A stretch of 64,000 nt of DNA from an uncultured Saccharospirillaceae bacterium. Lineage in GTDB: Bacteria > Pseudomonadota > Gammaproteobacteria > Pseudomonadales > Oceanobacteraceae. Positions 63,382 to 64,000 of the stretch are shown here, one piece after another; the first letter of the stretch is position 1, and each line of letters begins with the position of its first letter. The position numbers were made by a program, and so were the translations under genes. Location: NCBI GenBank assembly GCA_947503895.1, contig CANNFT010000003.1, forward strand, positions 310,001 to 374,000. Reading direction: 5' to 3'. Below the pieces are notes generated by a model. That model did not search any database. It saw only the letters and a program-made list of their open reading frames with translations, and was not told where the DNA came from.

Positions 63382-64000
63382 ATGTTCCAAGCTTTTACCG
63401 CGGGTGCTGAGATGGATGTGTCGCCCATTACGACCCATCTCGATAATCAACGCTTGCGCTACGAAATTATCCTACAAGAAAACGGTGCACAGGAATTATG
63501 GGTTCATGATGCCGAATTAGCGAAAACACTGCAGCTGGCGTATCAAAAGTTGCAGGAACAACAAGCGCAGACACTTTCCTTTCGTAACCTCAAAAAGGTG
63601 CCGGTAACTGCTATCTCCATGTTGCTGTGTTTACTGGTAGCAATTTGGACTCAGTTAGGTGATACAAGAGTTGAGCCGTTCTTAATCGCAGAAATCGTTT
63701 ATTACCCGCGTGGTTGGACATGGCAGCTAGATGCTGAACACATCTTGAGGTTGTTTTTACCCACATTTTTGCATTTTGGCGTCATGCATCTCGTATTTAA
63801 TATGCTGGCTCTATGGTATTTAGGTAACAACATCGAACGTAAGATGGGCGCACTTTTGACACTTAGTATTTATTTAGTGATCGCGTTGGTCAGCAACGTT
63901 GTACAACTTCAATTGAGCGGACCTTTGTTCGGTGGCTTCTCGGGTGTGGTTTACGGCTTAATCGCCGTCGCATTCATCGCTCAACAATCGGGTATACCAT
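63382..64000 (+). CDS. Rhomboid-family intramembrane protease (3' end outside window)
   Basis: 206 codons are open to the window edge. A cytosolic N-terminal domain (about 1-75) precedes membrane helices. HFGVMHLVFNMLALWYLG is the rhomboid HxxxN region and GGFSGVVYGL is the GxSG catalytic-serine motif. The catalytic His helix should lie beyond the window. It starts 7 bp after the phosphoesterase, the same order as in Pseudomonas. Confidence 0.92.
   Translation, partial: MFQAFTAGAEMDVSPITTHLDNQRLRYEIILQENGAQELWVHDAELAKTLQLAYQKLQEQQAQTLSFRNLKKVPVTAISMLLCLLVAIWTQLGDTRVEPFLIAEIVYYPRGWTWQLDAEHILRLFLPTFLHFGVMHLVFNMLALWYLGNNIERKMGALLTLSIYLVIALVSNVVQLQLSGPLFGGFSGVVYGLIAVAFIAQQSGIP

Noticed and set aside
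1-64000. tRNA, rRNA, CRISPR, prophage or transposase genes
   Set aside because: No T-loop signatures, spaced repeats or recombinase motifs were found on either strand by reading.

Overview
The window is chromosomal DNA of a gammaproteobacterium, probably a marine-type organism near Oceanospirillales or Pseudomonadales. This rests on the protein types (class Ia NrdAB, RstAB-type regulators, MotY, RdgC, RNase T, MetR), a gamma-type LexA box (CTGT-N8-ACAG), NrdR and DnaA boxes at nrdA, Fur boxes of the enterobacterial/pseudomonad type, and base composition that looks mid-40s percent G+C by eye. Two gene orders recall Pseudomonas: grxD / peroxiredoxin / rnt / motY, and DUF1853 - nadK - phosphoesterase - rhomboid. 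No tRNA, rRNA, CRISPR array, intact transposase or prophage was seen.

Layout. 0-4 kb: nrdB and nrdA on the minus strand with a control region of paired NrdR and DnaA boxes. 4-6.6 kb: an RstA/RstB-like two-component pair whose kinase appears to start at an AUU codon. 7-11 kb: metR with a MetR box, an ABC exporter and a TetR regulator. 11.3-18 kb: a phytoene-desaturase-like FAD oxidoreductase with its ferredoxin-reductase-like partner, a CurA-like reductase divergent from a LysR regulator, a DMT permease and an acetyltransferase. 18-20.3 kb: argD-argF. 21-24.7 kb: a fused 5-oxoprolinase.

25.2-34.6 kb is an iron-related block. A Fur-box/dyad precedes imelysin lipoprotein - diheme DUF1111 lipoprotein - second imelysin - Tat-signal DUF1513 protein. 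After grxD, a second Fur box precedes a porin, followed by an FMN-binding protein, a PepSY-type membrane protein and a TonB-like protein. Together these would move iron across the outer membrane, capture or re-oxidise it in the periplasm, and supply electrons and energy. 34.7-40.6 kb returns to housekeeping and stress genes (2-Cys peroxiredoxin, Kazal-like lipoprotein, rnt, motY, SOS-controlled dinB, AhpD-like protein, AraC regulator).

40.7-61 kb is accessory: a eukaryote-like CAP protein with Fn3-like tail, a decayed membrane-protein gene, a sigma-54 module, a rhombosortase, a frameshifted NUDIX gene, a yedK gene with an internal stop plus a truncated second copy, and several AT-rich orphan genes. 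The sigma-54 module is the most striking: an enhancer-binding protein with a degenerate receiver domain is flanked by two GG-N10-GC promoters, each with an upstream dyad sharing TGGTG-N6-CACCA. One promoter reads into a small outer-membrane barrel, a DUF1328 membrane peptide and a small lipoprotein. The other reads into a small coiled-coil protein. It looks like a self-contained envelope-stress circuit.

61.3-64 kb: conserved DUF1853, nadK, a metallophosphoesterase and the start of a rhomboid protease cut by the window end.
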